Positions 33,812 through 43,761 of a stretch of 64,000 bases of DNA are shown in pieces; the first letter of the stretch is position 1, and every line of letters begins with the position of its first letter. The notes below the pieces were generated by a model that saw only the letters and a list, made by a program, of their open reading frames with translations, had not been told where the DNA came from and ran no database searches. The translations under genes were made by a program, and so were the position numbers. The stretch comes from CAYWWY01 sp964462525. Lineage in GTDB: Bacteria; Thermotogota; Thermotogae; MWEM01. The stretch spans positions 1-64,000 of the forward strand of contig CAYWWY010000006.1 of the NCBI GenBank assembly GCA_964462525.1. Reading direction: 5' to 3'.

Positions 33812-35869
33812 TCAATCTTGGTTCAATATGGTGATTCTCCCTTCTAACGCAGGAGATACCGATTCAAACTTCTGGAGGTATTCCCAGAAGATATCTCTGA
33901 GGAATGAACGAGTTCGGATGACTTCACGCGCTTCTTTGAGCATCGTATACATATCTCCGCCACCGGTAAGAAAGTCGTTGGCTGCCAGCATATATTTCTT
34001 CTCCAAATCGATGGGGCTGCCTTCGACTGTGACAGAAATGACTCTTTTTCCCACAGGCTGGGTGGGATCGAAGACATATTCCATTCCGGAAACTTGCAAG
34101 AACCCGCCGGCCGCGCTGGGCCACCAAGAAACTCCGTGCTCCAAAGCATCCCACACCGTCTGACCTGTGGCTTCGACGACTACGACGATATTGTCAAACG
34201 GCAGAACCGTATAGATATCTTTGATCGTAATGTCTCCGGGATTGATGCTGGCGCGAATGCCTCCGCCGTTTTGTATGGCTAAATCCGCGCCGGTGATTTC
34301 CCTGAGGCTATCCGCGATCAGGTTTCCGAGATTCGATTCACTCAACCGAACCACGCCGCGATCCCCCTCCAAAAAGACATCTGTTTTTCCAACGACATGT
34401 TCAAGCACATCATCCATGTGAGATACATACTTTTGGATCAGCAGATCTGCTACAGGATCGACGGGAAGGTTTTCGGACATAAATACGTGCCCAAAATTAA
34501 ACCCCAAAGGGGTATCTTGCCAGAAATTGATGTGGATCTGAGATACCAATTCCGCATGTTTTCCCGATGCAATTAGCCACATGTCGTTGATGTTGATGGG
34601 TAGTTCCACTTTATCTTCTCCACCCCCCAAAACCATATATACAGGCCATCCATCCAATCGAAGCGGAAGTCGGGCGTTATGACCATGCAGGTGAGCCAGA
34701 ATGAGAATGATATCCACATCGTCCTTGATCTCTTCCACAACACGAATGGTTGCTTCGTAATGATCCTCGAAGGTAATCCCGATCACGTTCCGAGGATGCG
34801 TGTACCAAGCGCTGGAATCATCAGTTGTACCAATGATTCCAAATCGGATTCCACTAACCTCAACAATGACATAGGGATCCAGAAAATGCGGGAATTCTCC
34901 ATGATAGTACGTATTGGCTGAAAGGAAAGGGAAATCCGCCAAAGCCGCGTTTCGCTCCATAACATCGAAGGGAAAATCAAAGTCATGATTTCCAATGGCC
35001 ATCGCGTCATATCCCATCAGGTTCATCAGTCGAATGACCGGCTCTCCTTCGAACAGATTGGCAACGTTGGTGTTGTAGGGAGCATCTCCAACATCGAGAA
35101 GGAGAAGGTTGGGTTGAATGGCTCGCATGTCATTGACAAAACGGGCCATCTTTGCCATTCCACCGATGAAATAATCCGACCCGCTCGGTTTGTATGGTTC
35201 CAAGTTTCCATGGATGTCGGCTGTTACCAAGATTGTCACGGTTTTAAACCAGGGATCTCCCACAATACTGAACAGGATATGAGCTGCCTCGCCCCGAGTC
35301 AGGATTTGATCGCTTTCCCAGAAATCCAATCCAGCAAAACCCAAAACATCCAAAAGATCCAGTATCTCTTCTTCATCATAATCACAGTCTGCGCCAAAGA
35401 TTGCATTGGCAACGATTGTGGAAAACTCCCTTCCTGTTACGGAAAGTTCGGGATGAAACGGGACTTGCGTTGTTGGGATCACTCGAACTTTTGCCAACCC
35501 TTCAATGTATGGTTCGAGTGGATGGTATCGTGTGTCTGTAAAGGTAGGGACAACATAGGATTCATTGATGATTGCCAAAGGATTGGTATAGGTAAGCTGT
35601 TTGTCAATAAAATGGGGAAGATGCAACGGGTAGATTTTGGCCAACTTGAAGGCCTTCACAACCCATTGAGCCGTTTCACCTCGAGTAATCGGATCATACG
35701 GCCGAAAAACCCATTCCTCCTCGCCAATTCCCGTAGTCTGGTACAACCCTTCGATAGATACCCGATAGGGATGGTTTCTGATGTCCTCAAACGAGAAAAT
35801 CTGGGATACACCCAACGAAACCATCAAGATCAGAACCAGCATAACAAAGAAAGAGCCTCTCCTCATCAT
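33812..35869 (-). CDS. SLH-domain 5'-nucleotidase/metallophosphatase
   Basis: A 685-residue exported protein. After the signal peptide, residues about 30-210 hold three SLH-like repeats (FRPYDPITRGETAQW, PELSVTGREFSTI, ILTRGEAAHILFS) for binding the cell wall. Then comes a UshA-type phosphoesterase (TADIHGNLEP, LLLDVGDAPYNT, AIGNHDFDF, LAHLHGHN) and its C-terminal substrate domain (NGGGIRASINPGDITIKDIYTVLPFDN). It probably dephosphorylates nucleotides outside the cell while held in the surface layer. The metal ligands (Asp, His, Asn-His-Asp) are all present. Confidence 0.9.
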   Translation of the reverse strand: MMRRGSFFVMLVLILMVSLGVSQIFSFEDIRNHPYRVSIEGLYQTTGIGEEEWVFRPYDPITRGETAQWVVKAFKLAKIYPLHLPHFIDKQLTYTNPLAIINESYVVPTFTDTRYHPLEPYIEGLAKVRVIPTTQVPFHPELSVTGREFSTIVANAIFGADCDYDEEEILDLLDVLGFAGLDFWESDQILTRGEAAHILFSIVGDPWFKTVTILVTADIHGNLEPYKPSGSDYFIGGMAKMARFVNDMRAIQPNLLLLDVGDAPYNTNVANLFEGEPVIRLMNLMGYDAMAIGNHDFDFPFDVMERNAALADFPFLSANTYYHGEFPHFLDPYVIVEVSGIRFGIIGTTDDSSAWYTHPRNVIGITFEDHYEATIRVVEEIKDDVDIILILAHLHGHNARLPLRLDGWPVYMVLGGGEDKVELPININDMWLIASGKHAELVSQIHINFWQDTPLGFNFGHVFMSENLPVDPVADLLIQKYVSHMDDVLEHVVGKTDVFLEGDRGVVRLSESNLGNLIADSLREITGADLAIQNGGGIRASINPGDITIKDIYTVLPFDNIVVVVEATGQTVWDALEHGVSWWPSAAGGFLQVSGMEYVFDPTQPVGKRVISVTVEGSPIDLEKKYMLAANDFLTGGGDMYTMLKEAREVIRTRSFLRDIFWEYLQKFESVSPALEGRITILNQD

Positions 35870-36013
35870 GTGTCACTCCTCTCTCAAAGTGTGGAAACAT
35901 GAAATTATAGCACAAATGTCAATCGATTGATTCAGAATTTGATTGGAGCCCTTTTCAATAGCTGGTTGAAGAAAACGGGTATCCTATGCAGGGTGCCCCT
36001 TCCGTGGAGGCGA

Positions 36014-36937
36014 TTATTCGTTTTTCTTCTTTTTAATTGGATCACACAAAAAGGTTAGGTGCAACTGGGGTTCAAGGATATGCGGATTGCCCTGATACCA
36101 TTCCAAAGATGGGCGGTTGACATCGATTTCATACGGACTTTCCAGAAGCCATTGGGCGCTCCATGCTTCCCATGCCGGTCCGATTTCCTCGCAACATCCG
36201 AAATGGACATAGATTGCGTAAAGACCGCCAGGAAGATATCCGTGGGCAAGATCCGGAATTGTTACTTTAGCGTTTGAGACGATCAGACCGAGATCCCATC
36301 TTTTTTGATCTTCGGAGATGGAGGCATGGTGATCATGAAAGACGGACAGATATCCTTCGATAGAAGTGTCTATGGATCCTTCTTGCACGATATTCATGAA
36401 CTTCTGCCATGTTTTGGGCATGTTCCAGTAGGTTCCATCCCCTCGGAGGGTGAGGATGCAATACGGTTGGAGTGTTGCGATTTTCATCATGAGGGGTGTT
36501 CCTCCTTTCATTTGCCAAGCCATCCATTGGTTTTGTAATCCATCTGGATGATAGTGAATATCAAGCGGCGAGAAGAGCCCACCCGACCAATGGGGCAACT
36601 CCCGTAGCTGGGAAGGGCTGAGCCCCAACGAACGCTTGAATTCTTTCGAAAAAGCTTCCTGAGAGGCATATCCACATTCGAAGGCAATATCGATGATCCT
36701 GAGCTTGGTTCTGCGTAGCAGATAAATCCCTTTCTCTTGCCTAAGCCTTTTGACCATTGCTCCAGGCGTTTCGCCCACATGCTTCTTAAACTGGCGTAAA
36801 AAATGAAACCGAGAAAAATGATGGGGTTCAAGAATTGGATGATCTCCTCGCGCTATTTGTTCGGAAACGGATTGAACCGATTGGTGGATGATCGATTGCC
36901 AATGCTGTTGAGAAGCTTTCAACGGTTTGCTTTTCAT
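36014..36937 (-). CDS. AraC family regulator with GyrI-like effector domain
   Basis: A 307-residue protein. The N-terminal hundred residues are the AraC helix-turn-helix pair (LEPHHFSRFHFLRQFKKHVGETPGAMVKRLRQ, then IIDIAFECGYASQEAFSKEFKRSLGLSPSQLR). The C-terminal part (LGLIVSNAKVTIPDLAHGYLPGGLYAIYVHFG) is a GyrI-like small-molecule domain, as in Rob and SoxS-type multidrug regulators. I chose ATG 36937 because GGAGG lies upstream and the HTH begins soon after. The target genes are unknown. Confidence 0.85.
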   Translation of the reverse strand: MKSKPLKASQQHWQSIIHQSVQSVSEQIARGDHPILEPHHFSRFHFLRQFKKHVGETPGAMVKRLRQEKGIYLLRRTKLRIIDIAFECGYASQEAFSKEFKRSLGLSPSQLRELPHWSGGLFSPLDIHYHPDGLQNQWMAWQMKGGTPLMMKIATLQPYCILTLRGDGTYWNMPKTWQKFMNIVQEGSIDTSIEGYLSVFHDHHASISEDQKRWDLGLIVSNAKVTIPDLAHGYLPGGLYAIYVHFGCCEEIGPAWEAWSAQWLLESPYEIDVNRPSLEWYQGNPHILEPQLHLTFLCDPIKKKKNE

Positions 36938-37026
36938 CGTAGTTCCTCCGGAAGAATACAAGGATAGTTTATCATAACCAACGGGTTCGTTCTGTCCAAA
37001 ATTGCGGTACAAATTCATGGAAAATC

Positions 37027-37035
37027 TGCTATAAT
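37027..37035 (+). promoter_or_regulatory. extended -10 of the secreted repeat protein gene
   Basis: TGC-TATAAT lies 81 bases before the ATG. The leader has a short inverted repeat, ACGGAT (37055-37060) with ATCCGT (37073-37078). Confidence 0.5.
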
Positions 37036-37115
37036 TAAATATTCCTTACAATGGACGGATTATCAAAGAACTATCCGTTGGAATCTAGATTGCTCATAGC
37101 AAATGGAAAAGGAGG

Positions 37116-38867
37116 GTGTGCAACATGAGAAAAAACGCAGTTTGGATTATGATTGTCATTCTTTTGTTTGCGTCGGTTGCTTTCGCTGATTTCGACCGGT
37201 TCCGGATCGATTTTCCTCAGTGTTCGTTGGTCTACGTTCCTGCGACCAATATTCTCCAAATCGGTGCCAGTGGACGAGTTCTTTCGGCTGGGACTGATTG
37301 GACCGTACGACAAGTTTATCCCTACCTCTATCATCTTCGCCTCAATTCTTGGTCCGGGTTCTATTGGATGGTGAATACCTCTCGCAAAGAGGTGTACCGA
37401 GTGACCAACGGAACCTTTGGTTCCATTGGAGGTACACAAACGAAACTGAACATTGCTGTGGAGACAGTGGGTGGTACGGGAGGCACAGTGCCTACCCGAT
37501 TTACGCTTCAGTTCACCGATGCCAATCTGATCTATGTGCGTTCGACCCGGCTGGTTCAAATCGCGGCCCAAGGCAATGTGCTTTCAACAGGACATGACTG
37601 GCAGAAAGCAGAAGTATATCCATACCTCATCCATATCCGTCATCAGAATTGGTCCGACTTTTATTGGAAGGTCAATACGTCGCGAAAAGAAATCTATGAG
37701 CAGCGAGGAGGGACTTTTGGGTCGATTTCCGGAGGGACACAGACTTTGCTGAGTTTTCCCGTGACTGTCTTTGGACAACAGCCCGCCCAGACCTACAGTC
37801 TTTCTTTGACAGCTATGGTGGGAGGGTCGGTATCGGGAAGCGGGCAGTTTTCTTCCGGTTCAACGGCCAGTATCCAAGCCACTCCAAATCCAGGGTATCT
37901 GTTTTCTCGCTGGATGCGTGGGTCAACAGTTGTAAGCAATCAAGCGAGTTACGCCTACACGATGCCTGCTGAGAATGTGACGCTTATCGCGTACTTTGTG
38001 CCTATATCCATACAAAGCTATACCCTGACGCTTTCAACCAGTCCCGTTGGCGCAGGTACGGTGATCGGAGGGGGGCAATATACCCCTGGGTTTTCAGCGA
38101 ATCTGCAAGCGACTGCAAATGCTGGGTACCAGTTTATTAATTGGAGGCAGGGCTCTACCATTGTAAGCAATCAACCCAGCTTTACCTACACAATGCCTTC
38201 GCAAAACGTAGCTCTCACGGCGTACTTTATTCCGATTGTCCAACCAATGACCTATGCTCTTGACCTTCAAATGAATCCACCGATGGGTGGTATGGTTATC
38301 GGAGCGGGGCAATACGCTGCAGGCGCTTGGGTCAATATCCAAGCGGTCGCTAATGCTGGGTATCAATTTACAGGGTGGACTCAATCCGATCCTTGGAGCG
38401 GATGGCCTGGGGTACCCTTCTCGAATCAAGCCAATCATGGGTTCTCTATGCCTGCTCAAAACCTTACACTTGTTGCCAATTATACCCAAAGCCAATCGGT
38501 TCCTTCCCAACCTTCGTTGGGAATTTATGTGGAAAACCATTCTCTCGGGGTTGTGGTTACCAATGTGGCAAGCGGGTATCCGGCCCATGGGCGGATTCAG
38601 ATAGGCGATGTGCTGACTCATGTGGGGTTCTACCCTTCTGGTTCGTTGATTTCTTACGGTGACGGACGAGTCGGCATTGGAGGGATCATCGTTCGAACCA
38701 ATGCGCCCATGGGAACTCCAATACAGAATCCGGCCCATATTCAAACCATTCTGGGCAGTATGCCTGCGGGCCAGGTTGTTGCCATATGGTTGATTAGGGG
38801 CGGGGTGTATCGGTTGTTTGTCGTTGTGAACCTGGGGACGCCGTTTGCTTCATCCTATCTATTCTAA
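37116..38867 (+). CDS. large secreted repeat protein with InlB-type repeats and PDZ-like tail
   Basis: A 583-residue exported protein built of repeats. After the signal peptide two copies of an 85-residue unit occur (around 26-110 and 125-210; each has a YPYL-H-R---W--FYW-VNTSRKE core). Three units of about 75 residues follow from 225 to 465, with the divergent InlB B-repeat pattern (GSVSGSGQFSSGSTASIQATPNPGYLFSRW and TMPAENVTLIAYF). The C-terminal hundred residues look PDZ-like (GVVVTNVASGYPAHGRIQIGDVLTHV). It is probably a surface adhesin or scaffold; no enzyme motif is seen. GGAGGG precedes the ATG. Confidence 0.8.
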   Translation: MCNMRKNAVWIMIVILLFASVAFADFDRFRIDFPQCSLVYVPATNILQIGASGRVLSAGTDWTVRQVYPYLYHLRLNSWSGFYWMVNTSRKEVYRVTNGTFGSIGGTQTKLNIAVETVGGTGGTVPTRFTLQFTDANLIYVRSTRLVQIAAQGNVLSTGHDWQKAEVYPYLIHIRHQNWSDFYWKVNTSRKEIYEQRGGTFGSISGGTQTLLSFPVTVFGQQPAQTYSLSLTAMVGGSVSGSGQFSSGSTASIQATPNPGYLFSRWMRGSTVVSNQASYAYTMPAENVTLIAYFVPISIQSYTLTLSTSPVGAGTVIGGGQYTPGFSANLQATANAGYQFINWRQGSTIVSNQPSFTYTMPSQNVALTAYFIPIVQPMTYALDLQMNPPMGGMVIGAGQYAAGAWVNIQAVANAGYQFTGWTQSDPWSGWPGVPFSNQANHGFSMPAQNLTLVANYTQSQSVPSQPSLGIYVENHSLGVVVTNVASGYPAHGRIQIGDVLTHVGFYPSGSLISYGDGRVGIGGIIVRTNAPMGTPIQNPAHIQTILGSMPAGQVVAIWLIRGGVYRLFVVVNLGTPFASSYLF

Positions 38868-38903
38868 GGAGAGAGGCCTAAAGGATTTCGGAGCGCAAAC
38901 AGT

Positions 38904-40361
38904 TCATTCCAAAGGCATTAGGCTGACTTCAAACCAAAAGGAGACCCCATCGGGACGATTCGTCACACCATAAGCCATGTTATGGGCCCTCATTATGCCT
39001 TGAACGATGGAAAGGCCAAGTCCATTCCCTCGGGGCAGGTTTTCCGCAGTAAACCCATCGAAAAGGTGTTCGATTTGCTCCGAGGGTAAGGGAGTCCCGG
39101 TATTGAAAATACAGACTCGCACAGTGGGCTCTCCTGGTTCTGTTTTGGACTTCTCGGTTGTTACTTCGATGATCCGATCATCTGAAGTATGGTGAATGGC
39201 GTTCGTAAGCAGGTTGGTAAAGACTTGTTCAATCCGCAAAGGGTCACCCCATACATCGGGCCAATCGGTTGTGCGATCTTTGACTTGAATGTCCGCTTCA
39301 AGAAAAAGAGGAGCGAATTTGTCCATTCCCTTTCGGATCAATCGCTCAAGAGAAAAGGATATTGGGTGAATCCGGAAGAGGCGTGATTCCATTTGAGAAA
39401 GATCCAACAATTCTCGCACCAATTGATCCATTTTTTGCGCCTCTTCGATAATGATCGAGCAGTATTGGTTTTTTTTTGATTCTCCATGGATCACATTGCG
39501 GGCCAATCCTTCTGCATGACCCATAATCAAGGTAATGGGTGTTTTCAGTTCGTGGGAAACATGCGAGATAAATGTCTTTCGCATCTGATCGATTCTTTTT
39601 TTGCTTTCAAGATCTTCCTGCAACACTTGGTTTGCCATCACCAATCGTTCCATGGCTTGGCCAAGTTTATCCGAAAGATCGTTGATGCTCATGCCCAAAA
39701 CCCCGATCTCGTCGTTTCTTGTTTCGTGGTATCTTCGGGAAAAATCCAACTGACTGATGCTTTTTGCTAACGACGTAAGCTCTTGAATGGGACGCGTGAA
39801 TTTCAGAGATAGAAGGAACGCTGCGGGAATTCCAATCACCAGCATCACCAAAGCCAAGGCAAGTAGGTAATTGCCAGCAATTAAGGCTTCTTCATGAATC
39901 GCACCGATCGGAATAGAAAGCTCTAAGACTTTCCCCTGCCCCATCGGTTGAACCAGACTAAGCGTTTCCATGTTTGCGCGCGGATCGAAAGAAGAGGTGA
40001 TCCGCGCGCTAGGATCCGCATCAGCGGCATAGTCTTCTATGCGGAAACTTGGGGGAGGAACCAATCTTTCCCCCCTTGGGAGAGGATTCCATCCAGAATA
40101 AAAGACGGGCTCTCCCTTTTCCAAATCAAAAATTACCCCATGCAATCCTTTCATCCTCATTTGCATTTCAATTTCATAATCAATCCGTTCCGGTGTATCT
40201 TCGAGAGTTCTCTGAAGAGTCTGCGCTGCTTCCAGCAATTGCTTCTTCTTTAGAGAGACATAGTAATCTTGGAGAAAAAAAGCATTTGCGATTACGGTCA
40301 CAAGAAGGAAGAGACCGATCAACAGCGCCGTGAAACTGAAGAGTTTCCATCGAATCGACAT
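38904..40361 (-). CDS. membrane sensor histidine kinase
   Basis: A 485-residue sensor kinase with a membrane helix at 8-30, an extracytoplasmic domain to about 160, a second helix at 162-185, and HAMP (FTRPIQELTSLAKSISQLDFSRRYHE). The phospho-acceptor is His270 in SHELKTP. The ATPase shows IEQVFTNLLTNAIHHT, FNTGTPLP (a G1-box variant seen in PhoR-like kinases) and GNGLGLSI. It starts three bases after the stop of its response regulator, so the two form a pair. Confidence 0.92.
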   Translation of the reverse strand: MSIRWKLFSFTALLIGLFLLVTVIANAFFLQDYYVSLKKKQLLEAAQTLQRTLEDTPERIDYEIEMQMRMKGLHGVIFDLEKGEPVFYSGWNPLPRGERLVPPPSFRIEDYAADADPSARITSSFDPRANMETLSLVQPMGQGKVLELSIPIGAIHEEALIAGNYLLALALVMLVIGIPAAFLLSLKFTRPIQELTSLAKSISQLDFSRRYHETRNDEIGVLGMSINDLSDKLGQAMERLVMANQVLQEDLESKKRIDQMRKTFISHVSHELKTPITLIMGHAEGLARNVIHGESKKNQYCSIIIEEAQKMDQLVRELLDLSQMESRLFRIHPISFSLERLIRKGMDKFAPLFLEADIQVKDRTTDWPDVWGDPLRIEQVFTNLLTNAIHHTSDDRIIEVTTEKSKTEPGEPTVRVCIFNTGTPLPSEQIEHLFDGFTAENLPRGNGLGLSIVQGIMRAHNMAYGVTNRPDGVSFWFEVSLMPLE

Positions 40362-40364
40362 GAT

Positions 40365-41051
40365 CTACTCCCAATCCAGACGATACCCAAAACTTCGTAT
40401 GGTTATGATTATGTGCTTGTAGGGTCCCAAATGTGCGCGGATGTTTTTGACATACGTGTCGACCACCCGTTCATCTGCCTCATAATCGTATCCCCAAAGG
40501 TGTTCCATTATGCTTTCTCGAGATAAGGCTTTCGGGGCGCATTCCGCTAAAAACCGAAGCATAGCGTATTCTTTTGGAGTCAAAGGGAGAAATTTTCCCG
40601 CGCAGCGAATCTCATGCCGATCATCATCAATGTGTAAGGGGCCCAAAGTAATTGGTTCTTTCGAGGATCGCTGTTCCCTTCTCAAGATCGCCTTAATGTG
40701 TGCCATCAGGATATCGTACCGAAATGGTTTTCCCAGGTAATCGTCTCCGCCGATTGCCAATCCTTGGATTTCATCTTCCGGTTGATCTTTGGCAGTAAGG
40801 AAAAGGATGGGGGTCGGCGCGTGTTCGCGGATCGTTTGGCACACTTCCAATCCATCTATTTGGGGCATCATAACATCCAGGATCACCAAATCGATCGGCT
40901 GATGGAGAAAAAACCGATCAATTGCATCAGACCCATCAAAAGCCAAAACAACATGATACCCTTGATCTTCCAAAAAATCTCCAATCATTCTACATAGGCT
41001 CTTTTCATCATCCACGACCAAAATAGTTGCCTGTGGTCTTTGTTGTTCCAT
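40365..41051 (-). CDS. OmpR/PhoB family response regulator
   Basis: A 228-residue regulator. The receiver domain has acidic residues Asp14-Asp15 and phospho-acceptor Asp59 (LVILDVMMP); the output domain is the OmpR winged helix (LTPKEYAMLRFLAECAPKALSRESIMEHLWGYDYEADERVVDTYVKNIRAHL). Its kinase follows directly. Both lie downstream of the CotH-DUF4956-VTC genes on the same strand and may control them. Confidence 0.93.
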   Translation of the reverse strand: MEQQRPQATILVVDDEKSLCRMIGDFLEDQGYHVVLAFDGSDAIDRFFLHQPIDLVILDVMMPQIDGLEVCQTIREHAPTPILFLTAKDQPEDEIQGLAIGGDDYLGKPFRYDILMAHIKAILRREQRSSKEPITLGPLHIDDDRHEIRCAGKFLPLTPKEYAMLRFLAECAPKALSRESIMEHLWGYDYEADERVVDTYVKNIRAHLGPYKHIIITIRSFGYRLDWE

Positions 41052-41088
41052 TGGTTTCCTCGCTCTTCTTCAATCAGATTGCGAACAG

Positions 41089-43083
41089 TCACTCGCTTTT
41101 TTCTGTTTCGAGTTGCAGGAAAATATGATCTCTTCGGGAAAGGATAAACCGGTAGAGTCCAATGGTCTCTCCCCCCAAAAATCCTCTTCCTCCACCGGCT
41201 TGGGCAGGCATTTCCATTCTTTGCATTTGATCTCTTTGGATAGGAGGTTGCATCTGTGGGTTTTGAAAATCGTTCCTTCCGAACCCTCGCATCTCTTGCC
41301 CTTCTAGCTGGGACGGGTGGGAAAATGGAATACCTGGATTGGCCCCATCTGGAGGAAGCCAGTTTGGATCCGGTTGCCCCAAATTATCCCCTTGGCCGAA
41401 AAATAACATTTCTTTGGGTTCCCCCCCCAAAGAGACCATTTCGTCTTGCGTAAACCCTTCCCACAAAGAAGCTTCAAACTGTTGCATTGAGTAAAACTTA
41501 GTCGGATCTTCTTCCAACCAAGGGCGGATCATTTCAGCAACTTGTTCAATCCATTCTTTCATACGGGAAGGGTCGAGCGCCTCCTCCGCAACCTGACGAA
41601 CGTACTCATAATACTGACGCACATAGTCTTCTTTTTCCAAGAGACGTTGAATCAACACCCTCTGCTCTATGGGAACTGTTGTTGGTCGGTCGATTTGAAA
41701 CTCCACCAATTGATTCTGAGTCATTCCATGCGAAAAACCTGCAAAAGACATATTTAGATCCCAAGGAATCACTTCAAAGATTCCATTTTGCTCATACAGG
41801 TAATAATTGTGCGCAAAAGGTCCTTGGTAGCTATCCAGATTGGATAATACAGTGCTTACGGCAAGGTATCGCAACGCTCCATCCACATTCAAAACAGTCG
41901 ATATATCTCCCTCGTGGTTCAGTACATCCAAAAAGCGCAACAAGGCCTCATGATTAGAGTTCTTCTCATTCGTCTTGAGGCTGTCTCTCAATCCGGGATA
42001 TCGATCGATACTCTCTCCGTTCCAAAGCAAACCGGAACCAATCCCGCTTGGTTTATACAGGTCTCCATTTGTTTGTTCGAACCAGGATGCAACGAAAACG
42101 GAATCGATCTGCTCAACTGCCAGGTAAAGGCCCCAGGGTTGTCCGTTGATTGTCAGAAATACAAAGCAGTTGCGCGCAGAGGGCACTCCCATTTCTTCGA
42201 AGATCCGATAGGAAAGGTACTCCCTCATAAACGAAGGGTCAGAAAATCCATTGTTGAGGCTAATTTTCTTCACGCCCATTAACGTTTGGTCTTTCACATG
42301 TTTATTGATATCCACCTTAAAACTATACCGGACCGAAGCCGATGATGCCGTTGTGTTCAATGAAGAGTTTCCTTTCGTGCGCATGGCCACATTGTCGATC
42401 TGTATCCCGTTAAATATTATGGTCGCTGGATAGTATTCCTTCGCCAATGGATGATCAAGCATCGCCTGCAGATCATCCGGGTTAAGGATGATTTCCACTG
42501 GTATGACTTTGTCATCCGGAAAGATCAGTGAAGATCCTTGATTTGCAGAGAGATCTTCGGTAGATCCTTCAAGAGAGATCTGGTTTGGTTCTCCGAGAGT
42601 GGGGATTCCTCGCGCGAAGGATTGCTCTCCTTTGGTGCCAGCAAATCGCGCGTAACTGAAGCCTTTTGGCGCGTCTCCTTCTTTCCATTGAAGGGTTTCA
42701 ACGATATTCCCTTTGTATAGGAGCATCAGACTGTCTTCGCTGCCTAGTTTGAAAGAGACGGTATAACCCGTTTCAATCCCATTCGGTAGGTTATCTGCAT
42801 AAATGATTATGCATTCACCCGGGTACAGATCAATAGCTGGCAGTGGTTCGGGTACTCGCCCTTTCTTACCGTCTGTAATGAAAAACCCTTCCAGATGAAC
42901 GGGTTGATTCGGATCATCACCAACGGCTAAAATCTCGATCCAATCCGGCCCACCTTGCGCGCATTTTGTTACGATCTCGTTGATAACGATCCAAGTATCC
43001 CTTTCATACTGAGAATATGCGATCGAAAAGAGCAAAAGCATAAGGGTTAAAAAAACTACGACAAGGATTTCTTTCTTCTTCAT
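41089..43083 (-). CDS. CotH kinase family protein with lamin-tail-like domain
   Basis: A 664-residue exported or membrane-anchored protein. After the N-terminal hydrophobic segment comes a lamin-tail-like domain (IVINEIVTKCAQGGPDWIEILA to about residue 160). The CotH kinase domain follows, with GLYLAVEQIDSVFVASWF and VIPWDLNMSFAGF. CotH of Bacillus is an atypical protein kinase for spore coat proteins; relatives in non-spore-formers are of unknown target. The C-terminus is rich in Gln, Pro and Met, then ends in a kinked tail. It is grouped with VTC and DUF4956 genes, a recurring association. Confidence 0.88.
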   Translation of the reverse strand: MKKKEILVVVFLTLMLLLFSIAYSQYERDTWIVINEIVTKCAQGGPDWIEILAVGDDPNQPVHLEGFFITDGKKGRVPEPLPAIDLYPGECIIIYADNLPNGIETGYTVSFKLGSEDSLMLLYKGNIVETLQWKEGDAPKGFSYARFAGTKGEQSFARGIPTLGEPNQISLEGSTEDLSANQGSSLIFPDDKVIPVEIILNPDDLQAMLDHPLAKEYYPATIIFNGIQIDNVAMRTKGNSSLNTTASSASVRYSFKVDINKHVKDQTLMGVKKISLNNGFSDPSFMREYLSYRIFEEMGVPSARNCFVFLTINGQPWGLYLAVEQIDSVFVASWFEQTNGDLYKPSGIGSGLLWNGESIDRYPGLRDSLKTNEKNSNHEALLRFLDVLNHEGDISTVLNVDGALRYLAVSTVLSNLDSYQGPFAHNYYLYEQNGIFEVIPWDLNMSFAGFSHGMTQNQLVEFQIDRPTTVPIEQRVLIQRLLEKEDYVRQYYEYVRQVAEEALDPSRMKEWIEQVAEMIRPWLEEDPTKFYSMQQFEASLWEGFTQDEMVSLGGEPKEMLFFGQGDNLGQPDPNWLPPDGANPGIPFSHPSQLEGQEMRGFGRNDFQNPQMQPPIQRDQMQRMEMPAQAGGGRGFLGGETIGLYRFILSRRDHIFLQLETEKSE

Positions 43084-43104
43084 AGCGCCTCCTTTTATCC
43101 GTCT

Positions 43105-43761
43105 TTATGAGACATAATCTCCATTATAGACAATCAATACCGCATGGGTTACCCCTTCGATTTCTGATATACGATTGACAATTGCGTCGGATCCCTCTTT
43201 GATCCTCAACTCGAAGGTCAGCTCACAATGATTGGCTGTTTTATTTTTCGCTTTGAGGTGAAAGCGGGACGAATGCTTTTTAAGGACCTCATGAATCTGA
43301 TTTTCACTGACATCCCGGCCGCATTGAATGCTCAGCATGTAGGGTCGTGTTGTAAATGAAAGGCGTGTCATCAGTAGGATAATCAAAGCAACGCAGATAG
43401 ACCCGAACAGGGAAAGAAAGAATAAGCCTGCGCCGGTTACAATCCCAACACTGATTGCCCAGAAGAGAAAAACAATATCAAGAGGGTCTTTCAGCGCAGT
43501 CCGAAATCGGACGATGCTTAATGCTCCAACCATACCCAAAGACAGGACGATATTCGTTGCAACAGCCATAATGAGAACAGAAGAGATGACTGCCATCAAA
43601 ACAAGGGATATGCTGAAGTTTTTTGTGTACAAAACCCCCCGGTACGAATATCGATACACAAAACACACCAGAAAACCTTGAGCAGCAGAAAGAACAAGAG
43701 CCAAGACCATGTCGGTGTAATTTAAGTAAAAATTCGAATTTTGCATGAGCGCGCTGAGCAT
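43105..43761 (-). CDS. DUF4956 membrane protein
   Basis: A 218-residue protein with about four membrane helices in the first 120 residues (LVCFVYRYSYRGVLYTKNFSISLVLMAVISSVLIMAV and GALSIVRFRTALKDPLDIVFLFWAISVGI) and a soluble C-terminal alpha-beta domain (HCELTFELRIKEG). This is the DUF4956 pattern. ATG 43761 overlaps the stop of the VTC gene by one base (TAATG), with GGGAGG upstream; the longer frame has no better start. Relatives accompany VTC and CotH genes; their role is unknown. Confidence 0.88.
   Translation of the reverse strand: MLSALMQNSNFYLNYTDMVLALVLSAAQGFLVCFVYRYSYRGVLYTKNFSISLVLMAVISSVLIMAVATNIVLSLGMVGALSIVRFRTALKDPLDIVFLFWAISVGIVTGAGLFFLSLFGSICVALIILLMTRLSFTTRPYMLSIQCGRDVSENQIHEVLKKHSSRFHLKAKNKTANHCELTFELRIKEGSDAIVNRISEIEGVTHAVLIVYNGDYVS

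Noticed and set aside
34985..35902. A 305-codon plus-strand frame
   Set aside because: It is exactly antisense to the SLH-5'-nucleotidase, which has clear domains, and shows no protein family features.
38094..38744. A 216-codon minus-strand frame
   Set aside because: Antisense to the repeat region of the secreted repeat protein; its open length comes from the biased composition of that gene.
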